Assembly (NCBI RefSeq): GCF_001904745.1
Contig: NZ_MRCD01000050.1
Span: 1 to 62,214, forward strand
Source of the DNA: Calothrix sp. HK-06
Lineage (GTDB): Bacteria; Cyanobacteriota; Cyanobacteriia; Cyanobacteriales; Nostocaceae
DNA: 62,214 nt
Direction: 5' to 3'
The notes beneath the pieces were generated by a model that saw only the letters and a program-made list of their open reading frames with translations, did no database searches and was not told the origin of the DNA. Of this stretch, positions 16,485-26,056 are shown piece by piece. The position numbers and the translations under genes are program-made. Positions within the stretch are counted from its first letter, which is position 1. Every line of letters starts with the position of its first letter.

Positions 16485-19067
16485 TTAGTTTGCTTGTGTC
16501 GGTGTTTCTGTAGGTTCGGGTGTTGTTTCGATGGTCGGAAATACTTCGGGTGATTCGGTTATTGTGGGAGTTGGTTGTTCTGTTTGTGTTGCTTGTGGTG
16601 GTTCGATAGGTTGTTGGGGAGTTTGAATTGGTGTTGGTGCAATGTATGGAGTGGAGATGCGTGGTTGATTGTTAATTATTTTGGGTGTTTGAGGTAATAT
16701 GAGTTTTGGTTTTGAGAGTGGTAAGGGTGTTTGAGTTCTAGGGGAAGGCGCCACTGGAATATCGTATGTTGGTTGAATAGCTGATATTGCCATTCCCTTC
16801 ATGATTATTTGCTGTAATGTTTTGCCGTTACTGTCGGTTAGTTGTAAGCTTGCGCGATGTTCACCAATTTCGATAGGAGCAAATACTATTGATATATTAC
16901 ACCTTTGTTTGGGTGGTATTGCGGTTGCACAAGTGCTGTTAGTAATATCAAAATCTCCTTGTTTTCCCGTTGTTTCAATTTCGGCGATTCGCATTGATAC
17001 TGAGCTATCGTTGGTAATTGTTACTGTTTCAGTTTCACTTTCTGTGTTTACTCGCTGTTTGCCAAAGTTTAAGTCGCTGGTGCTAATCTTAAATGTTGAT
17101 ACGTTCGTTAATTCTTGTGGTTGCTTAGAGGCGCCACTTGGTGCAGGTGATGTCATTAAATGTGATACGACATACCAAGCTAGTAATCCGGCTAAGGCTG
17201 AACACAATAGCGGTATTAATGCAATAGCCAAAAATTGTAATTTGGTATTAGTTTGCGTGTGGTTAATTCGGTATTGTGTTATTTCATCTAGTTCAGGTGA
17301 AGAAATTTTTACTAGTTTCAAATTCTGACTAGTAGCTGCAACTTCATCTGCTAAATTCAAAGATTCACGGATTTTTAACGCACTTGTTAAGTATTTGTGC
17401 GCTTCTACACTCGTATCATCTAAGCACAAAGCTATGCTTCCTAGTTGGTGCAGCATCCAAGCTTCGTTCTGTTTGTCGTTTAAAGCAATAGCAGCGATGT
17501 TACCGTATTTTAATAGTTGTTCCCACAATCCCCAACGTTTACTCAAAAATAAAGGAGCTTCAGCAGCTTTTACTAAACGTAAAACGTTCGAGTAGCGTTC
17601 TGCTTGAGTTGCCCAGGCCAGAATAGCTATTAAAGCATTGGGAGTACCCAAGCTTACAAATTCAGGATATTTTTCTGCCCAAGTTATAAAGTTAGAGAGT
17701 ACACGTTCGTAAAATGAGGTTAAAACTAGCTCTTGCTTTAATGCTACTACAAGAGTTTTATTGAGAGAATATCGACTAAACTCTGTATCAATTAAATTCC
17801 AATCTAGCAAGCTGGCTAATATTTCTGATGTATCATTAGCTTCGCTTAAAGCTTCGATTTGCACCCTTGATAATCCAATTCCATCAACCGTTGCTAACGT
17901 CGCTAAAATATTTTGATGTTCTGTTGATAATACCTTCAAAATTTGCTTAATCAATTTTTGACTGCTTTCGGGTGGTTGTATCTTTAATACCAACTCACTC
18001 AGTGTACACACGTTTTTGTTGATGCAATTTACAGCAAGCTGCATCATATATGGATGTCCTGAAAGCAAATTAGCTAGTGCTTCTACTGTCACTAATTCTT
18101 CTGCACTAATTGTTTGATGTAATTTCTGCGTGATAAATGCTATGCTATCACGTTGGGACAATTCTGATACTTGTGTAGAAGAACTAGAAGACATCTTTTG
18201 ACTTGATGATGCTATTATAAAGCGACTATCAGGTAATATTAATTCTAGTTGTTGGATGTCTTCGGACGTTAAGTTTACGTCATCTAAAAAGATTAAAAGT
18301 TTTTTATTGTGAAGAAATCGGCGAGTTTCTAAGTTCGTTGGTTTATATGTTGTGTCGCTTTCGTGGAAAAGCTCAAATAGATGTTGTAGTAAATCGGCTT
18401 GCGAATGATAAGTATTACCAAACCAAACTGCACCATCGGTAAAAATTGAATTTTTACGGATAAAGTATAATAGATGCCTCAGTAATGCCGATTTGCCTAA
18501 CCCTTCTGAACCATAAAATTCGATGGATTGATTTGTATCTAATGATGCTAAGGCGCCTTTTATTTGTGATAATCGTCCAATTAAATTGGGTAGAGGACGC
18601 GGCAGCATTACTAGGCACTGCGAATGATATTCAATCTCTTTTTGTTGACCTTTGCTAACTATAATACCTTTGGAAGATATTTGAACTTTGTGCCTACCTA
18701 CACTCAGTTGTTTTGCTGGTTGAGGATTTATAGGCGCCTTTGGTGAAGCGTAGTTGTTCAAATTTAAACGAAGTGGGTTAAGTGGAATTTCTTGTTGCCA
18801 CACAGTCTTGTTTTGACCCCACTGTGCAGCATAAATCTTGGCGCTTTGCAACGACTTTATACCTAGCTTGAGTATCCTTTTACCAATACATCTCACTAGA
18901 GCTTGCCTTTCTGGTATTTCTGCTCCCAGACAAGCAACATACAAACAACTGTCTTTTACTCCAACTTTTGCTTTAATTCCCCTCGGTTCAATCAATTCAT
19001 TTATCAAAGCTTCAATCGCGTTGACATCCCCTTGCTTGGCAAGTTCCTCTGTGTGCTGCTGAATCAT
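16485..19067 (-). CDS. Membrane-anchored STAND (NB-ARC-like) ATPase with C-terminal HYDIN/Ig-like domain
   Basis: 860 residues from ATG 19067; the in-frame TTG at 19094 adds an atypical start. Residues 1-100 form a small domain seen in many cyanobacterial signalling proteins (EELAKQGD...EPRGIKAKV). Next is an NB-ARC-type NTPase: P-loop GSEGLGKSALL (about 187-197), Walker B LLIFLDDV, an RFIIASSS block, and a GLPL-like LLSGHPYMMQLA. A helical region follows, then one transmembrane segment (LIPLLCSALAGLLAWYVV). Beyond it lies a beta-sandwich of the choice-of-anchor-D/HYDIN type (DLNFGKQRV, FAPIEIGEHRASLQL) and a Pro/Thr/Gln-rich tail. STAND proteins are regulatory or immune switches. The trigger is unknown. 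Confidence 0.8.
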   Translation of the reverse strand: MIQQHTEELAKQGDVNAIEALINELIEPRGIKAKVGVKDSCLYVACLGAEIPERQALVRCIGKRILKLGIKSLQSAKIYAAQWGQNKTVWQQEIPLNPLRLNLNNYASPKAPINPQPAKQLSVGRHKVQISSKGIIVSKGQQKEIEYHSQCLVMLPRPLPNLIGRLSQIKGALASLDTNQSIEFYGSEGLGKSALLRHLLYFIRKNSIFTDGAVWFGNTYHSQADLLQHLFELFHESDTTYKPTNLETRRFLHNKKLLIFLDDVNLTSEDIQQLELILPDSRFIIASSSQKMSSSSSTQVSELSQRDSIAFITQKLHQTISAEELVTVEALANLLSGHPYMMQLAVNCINKNVCTLSELVLKIQPPESSQKLIKQILKVLSTEHQNILATLATVDGIGLSRVQIEALSEANDTSEILASLLDWNLIDTEFSRYSLNKTLVVALKQELVLTSFYERVLSNFITWAEKYPEFVSLGTPNALIAILAWATQAERYSNVLRLVKAAEAPLFLSKRWGLWEQLLKYGNIAAIALNDKQNEAWMLHQLGSIALCLDDTSVEAHKYLTSALKIRESLNLADEVAATSQNLKLVKISSPELDEITQYRINHTQTNTKLQFLAIALIPLLCSALAGLLAWYVVSHLMTSPAPSGASKQPQELTNVSTFKISTSDLNFGKQRVNTESETETVTITNDSSVSMRIAEIETTGKQGDFDITNSTCATAIPPKQRCNISIVFAPIEIGEHRASLQLTDSNGKTLQQIIMKGMAISAIQPTYDIPVAPSPRTQTPLPLSKPKLILPQTPKIINNQPRISTPYIAPTPIQTPQQPIEPPQATQTEQPTPTITESPEVFPTIETTPEPTETPTQAN

Positions 19068-19554
19068 TGGCTTTGCACGCTTATAAACTATCAAGTTTCC
19101 TCAAGCACCCTAGTAAGTAGCTACTGCTGTGGTTTTGTATTTTATAACAACAGTACATACCTAATGTTGTCCGCAAGGGACACTTAATAAAGCGGCGCCT
19201 ATCCTGATTACTTTTTACTACAAATGTAGTATAAATTATTTACGATTTTTACCAAGTATTTATACGCTGTTATTCTATACATTTGATAATTTTATTTACA
19301 CAAAAAATACTTAGAAATAATCTGCAATTGCTTGTTATAGTTAGCCAGAAACATATCTACATCTTAAAATGGGAGTTATTTATGCTACTATTGGTTGGTT
19401 ATAAGCATCAATTTATTCATTGCGTTGGTATCTAAAGTCATAAAGAAAGGTTTTGCGGCACCCTAAAATTGAGTAGTTAGTACCAGTTGTACAATAAACT
19501 GATTGCTGAATTGATTCTTTTAAAATATAGGGCTTTCGCACGGGGTATATTAAC
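19068..19554. other. Divergent promoter region of STAND gene and lpdA
   Basis: No supported ORF. It contains the 16-bp operator-like palindrome annotated separately. Otherwise it is AT-rich with no recognised RNA. lpdA has no evident Shine-Dalgarno before its GTG. Confidence 0.45.
19216..19231. promoter_or_regulatory. BlaI/MecI-like operator palindrome TACTACAAATGTAGTA
   Basis: A perfect dyad, TACTACA-AA-TGTAGTA, followed at once by TATAAATT, which could be a -10. BlaI/MecI/CopY-family winged-helix repressors bind TACA-NN-TGTA dyads of this kind. Its position fits control of a transcript reading right, towards lpdA (start 19555). The regulator is not in this window. Confidence 0.5.
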
Positions 19555-20981
19555 GTGAGTGACGGATTTGATTACGATTTGGTGATTATCGGCGCCGGAG
19601 TAGGTGGACATGGTGCGGCACTCCACGCCGTTAGTTGTGGCTTAAAAACAGCCATTATTGAAGCGAATGATATGGGTGGAACCTGTGTAAACCGTGGTTG
19701 TATTCCTTCAAAAGCACTGCTAGCAGCATCTGGAAAAGTACGTGAGTTGCGTAATGCCCACCACCTAAAAACTTTGGGCATTCAAATTAGCAACGTCCAG
19801 TTTTCAAGAGAGGATATTGCTAACCATGCTAATAACCTCGTCTCTAAAATCCAAGGAGACTTGACGAATAGTTTAAAGCGACTTGGAGTTGATATTATCC
19901 GAGGCTGGGGTAAGCTAGTAGGTAGTCAAAAAGTTAGCGTTAGTACAGAGTCTGGAGAAAAAACTTTTACAGCAAAAGATATTATTCTTTCACCTGGCTC
20001 AATTCCTTTTGTGCCTTCAGGTATAGAAGTTGACGGTAAAACAGTTTTTACTAGCGACCAAGGTGTAAAGCTAGAAACACTTCCTGATTGGGTGGCAATT
20101 ATTGGTAGTGGTTACATTGGGTTAGAATTTTCTGATGTATACTCAGCGCTTGGTTGTGAAATCACAATGATAGAAGCGCTAGACCAGTTAATGCCAGGGT
20201 TTGATAGAGATATTGCCAAGCTTGCCGAACGAGTTTTAATTACTCCTCGTGATATTGAAACTCATGTAGGTATATATGCCAAGCGTGTTATTCCTGGTTC
20301 ACCCGTGGTAATTGAATTAGCCAATTTCAAAACCAAAGAAGATGTTGATGTAATAGAAGTTGATGCTTGTTTAGTGGCTACAGGAAGAATTCCTGCAACC
20401 CAAAATCTTGGATTAGAATCGGTAGGCGCCGAGCTTGACCGTCGTAATTATATTCCAGTTAACGACAGTATGGCTGTTCTGAGCAGTGGTGAAGTTGTAC
20501 CACATTTGTGGGCAATTGGAGACGCGACAGGCAAAATGATGTTAGCGCACGCAGCTTCAGCCCAAGGTATTATCGCAGTTGAAAATATTTGCGGTAGAAC
20601 CAAGCAAATTGATTATGACAGCATTCCAGCGGCAGCATTTACCCACCCAGAAGTAAGTTATGTAGGTAAAACTGAAACTGCTGCACGTGATATGGGCAAA
20701 GAACTCGGTTTTGAAGTTGGAGTTGCTAAAAGTTATTACAAAGGCAATTCTAAAGCCTTAGCAGAAGGTGAAGCCGACGGGATGGCAAAAGTAATATATC
20801 GTAAAGACACAGGCAAGTTTTAGGTGTACATATATTTGGCTTACACGCATCAGATTTAATTCATGAAGCGTCAGCAGCTATCGCTAACCGTCAAACTGTA
20901 CACACTCTTGCCCACCTAGTACATGCACACCCAACACTCTCCGAAGTGTTAGACGAAGCTTATAAACGCGCAGTCGCTTAA
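19555..20981 (+). pseudogene. lpdA: Dihydrolipoyl dehydrogenase, one-base frameshift near the C-terminus
   Basis: E3 subunit of 2-oxoacid dehydrogenase complexes; it reoxidises dihydrolipoyl groups with FAD and NAD+. Motifs present are [13 protein letters not shown] (FAD), the redox disulfide [23 protein letters not shown] (NAD) and [13 protein letters not shown]. The frame from GTG 19555 stops at TAG 20821-20823 after RKDTGKF. Another frame then supplies the expected C-terminus, [17 protein letters not shown]...[14 protein letters not shown], ending at TAA 20981, including the catalytic His of HAHPT. The total of about 476 residues equals a normal cyanobacterial E3. The junction (GGCAAGTTTTAGG, about 20812-20824) looks like loss of one base. 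It is either a real mutation or an assembly error. Confidence 0.88.
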
Positions 20982-20989
20982 TAAAGTGC

Positions 20990-21100
20990 TGAGTGGAAAG
21001 TGCTGAGTGTTGAATATAGTTGAAAGTTAGCACTCTTTACTTCACACTCATCACTCATAACTCCTTACTCAGCACTCATCACTCAGCACTCAGCACTTAT
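20990..21100. repeat. Short tandem repeats of the gctgagt/actcagc type
   Basis: Direct copies of agtgctgagt on the left and the complement actcagcactcatcactc on the right make an imperfect inverted array between lpdA and trpC. Such heptanucleotide arrays (STRR) are typical of filamentous cyanobacteria. The array ends 5-10 bases before the trpC ATG, so it forms the trpC leader. Confidence 0.75.
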
Positions 21101-21104
21101 TCTT

Positions 21105-22007
21105 ATGCAAATCCGTCGTATTAATCCTAACCCAGCGGTCAAAGTGTCTATCTTGCAGTATCAAACAGCTTTACCAGATACTGAACCAAGTAATATTTTA
21201 GAGGAAATAGTTTGGCATAAGGAAGCTGAAGTGGAGATGCTTCGCGAAAAAGTGCCGTTGCGTGAGTTGCAAAAGCAAGCAATGACTGCACCCCAAACAC
21301 GTGATTTTGTCGCTGCGCTTCGTGATGGTAAAACAAACCCGGCATTAATTGCCGAGGTTAAAAAAGCTTCTCCTAGTAAAGGTGTAATTCGAGAAGATTT
21401 TGACCCTGTAGAAATCGCACAACAGTATGAACGTGCAGGCGCCTCTTGTCTATCTGTACTTACTGACCAAAAGTTTTTTCAAGGTAGTTTTGATAATTTA
21501 GCGATTATTCGTACTGCCGTAGATTTACCGTTACTGTGTAAGGAATTTGTAATTTATCCTTACCAAATGTACTTGGCACGTGTTTCTGGCGCCGATGCAG
21601 TTTTATTAATTGCCGCAATTTTAAGCGACCAAGATTTACAGTATTTTGTTAAGATTGCAGCGGCCCTTAAAATGGCTGCCTTAATTGAAGTTCACACTTT
21701 AGAAGAACTTGACCGTGTACTAGCATTAGATGGAGTTTGTTTAGTTGGAATCAATAATCGCAATTTAGAGGATTTTTCCGTAGATTTACAAACCACCTGC
21801 AAATTACTCTCCGAAAGAAGTCAACAGCTAAAAGAACGTAACATTTTGGTGGTTAGCGAATCAGGACTTCATACACCCGATGACTTAAATGTCGTGACAT
21901 CTGCTGGTGCTGCTGCTGTCCTCATCGGTGAATCTCTAGTTAAACACCCTCAAATAGAAGCTGCAATTCAAAGTCTCTTTGCCAAATCTTCATTACCAAC
22001 AAAATAG
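21105..22007 (+). CDS. trpC: Indole-3-glycerol phosphate synthase
   Basis: TrpC closes the indole ring of tryptophan by converting CdRP to indole-3-glycerol phosphate. The 300-residue protein has the cyanobacterial N-terminal extension ([20 protein letters not shown]) and then the TIM barrel. Catalytic and phosphate-binding blocks are visible: [59 protein letters not shown] and [10 protein letters not shown]. There is no Shine-Dalgarno; repeats fill the upstream DNA. The other trp genes are absent, as usual in cyanobacteria, where they are dispersed. Confidence 0.96.
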   Translation: MQIRRINPNPAVKVSILQYQTALPDTEPSNILEEIVWHKEAEVEMLREKVPLRELQKQAMTAPQTRDFVAALRDGKTNPALIAEVKKASPSKGVIREDFDPVEIAQQYERAGASCLSVLTDQKFFQGSFDNLAIIRTAVDLPLLCKEFVIYPYQMYLARVSGADAVLLIAAILSDQDLQYFVKIAAALKMAALIEVHTLEELDRVLALDGVCLVGINNRNLEDFSVDLQTTCKLLSERSQQLKERNILVVSESGLHTPDDLNVVTSAGAAAVLIGESLVKHPQIEAAIQSLFAKSSLPTK

Positions 22008-22110
22008 GAAGTTTACCCAAAAACTTGTTCTCTGTGTCACAATTCCAAATAGTACCCTACTCGTTCTGCTGACTTAATACCCCATATTTAATCGAAGCGA
22101 ATCAAACTTC

Positions 22111-22359
22111 ATGGATCAAATTCCTCTGCCTTCACCTGTTCATTACGAACTGCTGCTACAACTGCTAGAACGGCAAACAATGTCAGCAGTAAATCAAAAC
22201 CCGGCACTGCGGCAGCAGGTTAACCAGCTTATTATTACTCTTCGCAAAGCAGCTGTTCAACAGAAGCACCTAGAAGAAATTTGCCAGTTTTCTGCTATGG
22301 AGATAGACCACCGTTGGTCAATTAATCACGTCAATACAACTTCTTTAGCAGACCGCTGA
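22111..22359 (+). CDS. DUF5340-like small cyanobacterial protein
   Basis: An 82-residue soluble helical protein. Its opening, IPLPSPVHYELLLQLLERQT, and NQLIITLRKAAVQQKHLEE resemble a small cyanobacterial family that I recall as DUF5340. No function is known. It lies 103 bp downstream of trpC and is followed by a strong terminator, so it may share the trpC transcript. Confidence 0.6.
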   Translation: MDQIPLPSPVHYELLLQLLERQTMSAVNQNPALRQQVNQLIITLRKAAVQQKHLEEICQFSAMEIDHRWSINHVNTTSLADR

Positions 22360-22391
22360 TAAACAAAAATTAAATAATACCATAGTCAAAA

Positions 22392-22433
22392 GCGGGTTAA
22401 ACAATTAACCCGCCACTTGTCTTTTTTATTTTT
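22392..22433 (+). terminator. Rho-independent terminator
   Basis: GCGGGTTAA pairs with TTAACCCGC across ACAA, followed by a T-rich tract (cttttttatttttagg). It lies 33 bases after the DUF5340-like gene. The rest of the gap up to 22662 shows nothing recognisable. Confidence 0.8.
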
Positions 22434-22662
22434 AGGACTCAAAACAAAATTAATCTTACTATCGTTTATACTATCTATCAAAATTTGCCACTGCCTGAGT
22501 TTGCTTGACATAAGGTTAATCCTCTGAATGCCTGTAAATTGACTCAGCAATAATTCTTAATACTTACAGCACTTAAATATCTTAAATTTGAGTGGTTTTA
22601 TTACATTATCAAGATTTGTTATCGATACAACAATAATTCTCTATCTATATTTGGTATGGTTT

Positions 22663-22857
22663 TTATGCTGACGTTTCTAGCCAATCGTAAATTCGCTCTA
22701 ACTGGTCTAGCGTAATTAGCCCATATTGCCACAAAATCATTGGCAGCGGTCCAGGGTCTTGTTGACTACGACGAAGTGCAACAGCTATTGATGCACTCGA
22801 AATTGCCAAATCCTCTTGTAAAAAGTCAATTAGTCCGGAATATGTAGATGGTGACAT
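22663..22857 (-). CDS. DUF2949 family protein
   Basis: A 64-residue cyanobacterial protein with the DUF2949 pattern: GLIDFLQEDLAISSASIAVA, LPMILWQYGLITLDQLERI and YDWLE. I take ATG 22857, because AAGGAGGTGA lies just upstream with ideal spacing; the longer frame starting at 22893 would bury that site. Function unknown; it looks like a short winged or helical domain. Confidence 0.75.
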   Translation of the reverse strand: MSPSTYSGLIDFLQEDLAISSASIAVALRRSQQDPGPLPMILWQYGLITLDQLERIYDWLETSA

Positions 22858-23418
22858 TTTTGTCTCACCTCCTTGGGTAGTGTGTATTGTCATATATCAG
22901 TGAGTAAATATTAATCGTCTAGTTGCCAGTATTTCATCTGTCACTACACAATCGTCTCTACATTTTTCACAAAATAGCTTTGAATCAGCAAACAATAAGT
23001 TGTTTGATGTCAAGACTGCTAAAATTTAACCAAAAATTTTATAGGCGTTATTTGGATGTATTTTATTAACGTAAGTAAATATACCTAATTAGGTTATCTA
23101 ACTCGTTAAATTCCGGTGTATCAAAACTTTAATTTGCCTATATTGCATCATTAAGGTGTTCTAACTCTTGCATCTAAAGGAATATCTTTTGATACCTAAA
23201 GTTTAAGATTTTGCCTTCAATTTGCGGTGCTGGTTTTGAATGACAAGCAGTATACCAAATCTTATCGCCAAAATAAACTTTTTTACAACTAAATAGTAAC
23301 TGTATTGAACAAGTATTTCATGTTATCTTCTGCTAGACTGGGTTTCAAGCTTTTGTTGTTACATATTTATATCAGCATTTACCCTGTGTGTAAAGAAGCA
23401 TTTTTAACCAAGTATGTT
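22858..23418. other. Featureless AT-rich intergenic region
   Basis: Beyond the Shine-Dalgarno of the DUF2949 gene, I see no ORF with family support, no hairpin with a T-run and no recognised repeat. A 76-codon open frame at 23305-23535 runs antisense into the DUF192 gene and is not believed. Confidence 0.4.
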
Positions 23419-23967
23419 TTAGCCAGCAGTGGATTTACCACTTGTGCTGATAGGTTGTATTTTTATACGGTCGCCAACTTTAAGTTTGAGTTGAGCTGCT
23501 CTACCCGCACGCAGTTCTATAACCTGGTCGATTAATTTATTGGGCCCATAGGTTGGACAGGGTTCTGCGGCGCAAGGAGGAGCAGAGTCTGTAATATACT
23601 CAACAACACCTCGATGAATGAAAACCATATCTAATTTCACTGGTACATTTTTCATCCAAAAGCTAACTGGTTGAGGTGAAGCAAATTCAAACAACATTCC
23701 TCGGTTATCAGGTAATGCTGGTCGATACATTAACCCCATTTGTTGTTGCTCTGGTGTTTTAGCAACTTCTAGTTCGATTTTGGCGCCACTTGGCAGAACA
23801 GCCACAGCCGATATAGGTAATTGCTGCCCTTTGTTGGTGTTTTGTGTCACTTGAGCATTTGATAACGAAGTTGGCGCCTCTGTAGGAGTTTTAGCCGTTG
23901 TAGATGCCGAACACCCCATTAGCCAAATACTCAAAATAATTGGAGACAAGTGTAACAAACGTAACAT
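23419..23967 (-). CDS. DUF192 family lipoprotein
   Basis: 182 residues. The signal peptide ends in a lipobox-like LMGCSAS, so the mature protein is probably lipid-anchored. After a Thr/Ser-rich linker comes a DUF192 domain: VAKTPEQQQMGLMYR, NRGMLFEF, VSFWMKNVPVKLDMVFI, and AGRAAQLKLKVGDRI. The compact beta-fold family has no established reaction. A CAAEPCPTYG motif offers a possible disulfide. Monocistronic. Confidence 0.85.
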   Translation of the reverse strand: MLRLLHLSPIILSIWLMGCSASTTAKTPTEAPTSLSNAQVTQNTNKGQQLPISAVAVLPSGAKIELEVAKTPEQQQMGLMYRPALPDNRGMLFEFASPQPVSFWMKNVPVKLDMVFIHRGVVEYITDSAPPCAAEPCPTYGPNKLIDQVIELRAGRAAQLKLKVGDRIKIQPISTSGKSTAG

Positions 23968-24112
23968 GGTTGAGTATTCTGAGATTTTAAACCTCGATTC
24001 TACATCTTTGTTAGCGTTTATTGGTAATTAAAGTCTAAATTTTTTATGAGAATTTTAAAACGAGTATCTCTTGGATACTACTTAAGTATTATTGCTTATT
24101 CATCATGAATTT

Positions 24113-24799
24113 TCAAGTATCCCTTAACACGTAACCAACACCACGCACAGTTTGGATTAAGCGCTTTTGACCTTCATCCTCAATTTTGAGACGCAAATAG
24201 CGGATGTAGACTTCTATAACATTAGACTCACCCATAAAATCGTAGCCCCAAACATTTTCAAGAATTTGCTCGCGCGTTAAGACTTCGCGGGGATGTTCCA
24301 TTAAAAACTTCAAAAGTTCAAATTCTTTCATCGTCAAATCAATATTGCGTCCACTATAAATAGCGCGACGAGTAGCGATGTCAAGCACTAAGTCACCAAA
24401 GCGTAGCTGTTCAGTAGTATCTACATCTGGTTTTAAGTACAAACGAATTAAATTTAAAAAATCTTCAGAGCGATAAGGCTTCAAAAAGTAATCATCAGCA
24501 CCTGCCTCAAGACAAGCAACACGGTCATCAACGGTATCGCGTGCCATTAGTATCAGCATTGGTGAGCGAGTACCAGAACCACGAATACTTTTACATAGCG
24601 AAAGTCCAGATTCACCTGAAAGCATCCGGTCAACAACAATTAAAGCTGGTTCACGTTCGCGACTATATCGCAACCCGCATCCAGCATCATGCGCGACAAC
24701 TGGTTCATAACCAGCTTCTTTTAAATCACACGAAAGTTGATTTGCCAAGCTTTCATCGCTTTCAATCACTAAAACACAAGGATTGTGAGCAAGCGTCAT
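24113..24799 (-). CDS. nblR: OmpR-family response regulator, NblR type
   Basis: 228 residues: receiver (1-120) plus winged-helix DNA-binding domain. The receiver Asp is in ALIVVDRMLSGESG, Lys in FLKPYR. The output domain has DLTMKEFELLKFLMEHPREV and the recognition helix in GESNVIEVYIRYLRLKI. The sequence follows the NblR subgroup closely (MARDTVDDRVACLEAGADDY). NblR was described as controlling phycobilisome degradation and survival under nutrient or high-light stress. The acidic pocket is degenerate (VIESDES instead of DD), so classical phosphorylation may be dispensable. It lies downstream of NAD kinase on the same strand. Confidence 0.72.
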   Translation of the reverse strand: MTLAHNPCVLVIESDESLANQLSCDLKEAGYEPVVAHDAGCGLRYSREREPALIVVDRMLSGESGLSLCKSIRGSGTRSPMLILMARDTVDDRVACLEAGADDYFLKPYRSEDFLNLIRLYLKPDVDTTEQLRFGDLVLDIATRRAIYSGRNIDLTMKEFELLKFLMEHPREVLTREQILENVWGYDFMGESNVIEVYIRYLRLKIEDEGQKRLIQTVRGVGYVLRDT

Positions 24800-25002
24800 A
24801 TTTGTAAAGTTAGGAGTTATGAGTTATGAGTTATGAATTCGATGTTGATAAATTAAACAATTGAATCAATTTTGAGACATACGATTATACGTGGGAGTAC
24901 GTATAAGTATCCACGATTCCATTCGGTATTTTGATAAATTTTATATCTTATTCTAATTTTTGATTAAAAGAGGCAATAAATAAAAATGATGATGAAACTG
25001 TA

Positions 25003-25022
25003 CCTGGGGTTAAAACCCCAGG
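25003..25022. terminator. CCTGGGGTT hairpin after NAD kinase
   Basis: CCTGGGGTT pairs with AACCCCAGG across AA, 17 bases beyond the NAD kinase stop on the minus strand. AT-rich DNA follows in that direction. It may separate nadK from nblR. Confidence 0.45.
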
Positions 25023-25038
25023 CTACTGGCGCCGTTGC

Positions 25039-25956
25039 TCAAGGTAACTCTACCGAAGTTGGTTTAGCTATGTGGGGTAATCCCCAACCTAGCTTTTCTC
25101 GCAAAATTCGGAAAAACTCGTGTCTTTGTAGACGAATAAACTTGGCACCATATTCTGAACGCTCTAAATAAACCCTGTCCTCTGGTAAAACATAAAAACC
25201 AGCATTCCCATCAACGACCATAACTAAACGCGATGTATTTACTGGGTAAATGTTTACCGGGTCGGTATTTGGGAAAACTAATGCTCTTGATGCCAGCGAG
25301 TGTGGACAAATTGGGACTAATTGTAGTACAGGTACACCCGGTATAATAACGGGGCCACCAGCGCTTAAAGAATATGCTGTAGAACCTGTAGGAGTAGAAA
25401 CAATTACCCCATCAGCAGCAATATCTACCGGAGCATGGCGCCCAACAACAATCTCAAAATGACACATCGAAGTTAGGGGTTCTCGATGTAAAACCATTTC
25501 ATTCAGACAAAGCGCTTCCCAAACAACATTTTCTTTACGGAAGACTTTGACCGCGAGCATTGTTCGTTCTTCAATATCATAATCACCTGCAAGCACAGTA
25601 TCTATAGCTTGAGGCAACTTATTCAGGTAAGTTTCAGTGAGAAACCCCATATGACCAGTGTTGACGGCTAACAGCGGAATACCACAAGGGGCAACCTGCC
25701 GTGATGCTGCCAATACCGTTCCATCTCCCCCTAAAACCACCACAAACTTCATTTCAGAGTCAAAACCAGGGGGTATAAGACCGGAAATAGGGGTATGACA
25801 AACAGGACTATCGGGAGTCGCATAGCCCAACATGCCACCTACACCAGTTGCGAGTTGAACCTCCCAACCAGCAGCGGTCAGTTTGTCTTTAACCTCGATA
25901 GCAACACGCTCTGCTATCGGCTTAATGTCGTTGTAAATAATGCCTGCTTTGGGCAC
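25039..25956 (-). CDS. nadK: NAD(+) kinase
   Basis: Phosphorylates NAD+ to NADP+ in the cytoplasm. I take GTG 25956 (305 residues, [12 protein letters not shown]), the usual cyanobacterial start; TTG 25962 is two codons earlier. Motifs are [12 protein letters not shown], the NE/D-type [10 protein letters not shown], the substrate-binding [20 protein letters not shown], and VDGNAG near the C-terminus. Cyanobacteria carry two NAD kinases; this one, by its N-terminal extension with a [11 protein letters not shown] stretch, looks like the larger type. nblR follows on the same strand. Confidence 0.93.
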   Translation of the reverse strand: MPKAGIIYNDIKPIAERVAIEVKDKLTAAGWEVQLATGVGGMLGYATPDSPVCHTPISGLIPPGFDSEMKFVVVLGGDGTVLAASRQVAPCGIPLLAVNTGHMGFLTETYLNKLPQAIDTVLAGDYDIEERTMLAVKVFRKENVVWEALCLNEMVLHREPLTSMCHFEIVVGRHAPVDIAADGVIVSTPTGSTAYSLSAGGPVIIPGVPVLQLVPICPHSLASRALVFPNTDPVNIYPVNTSRLVMVVDGNAGFYVLPEDRVYLERSEYGAKFIRLQRHEFFRILREKLGWGLPHIAKPTSVELP

Positions 25957-26056
25957 ACTCAAATATCCAAACTTTTCACAAGACGCTTTTTATTATGTTA
26001 ATCGTTGCACATTTTTGAGCAAAAAGTCATCCTAGTCCTAAACGATTGACTATTGA

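Noticed and set aside
23305-23535. Open frame of 76 codons on the plus strand
   Set aside because: Overlaps the DUF192 gene on the opposite strand and has no recognisable features.
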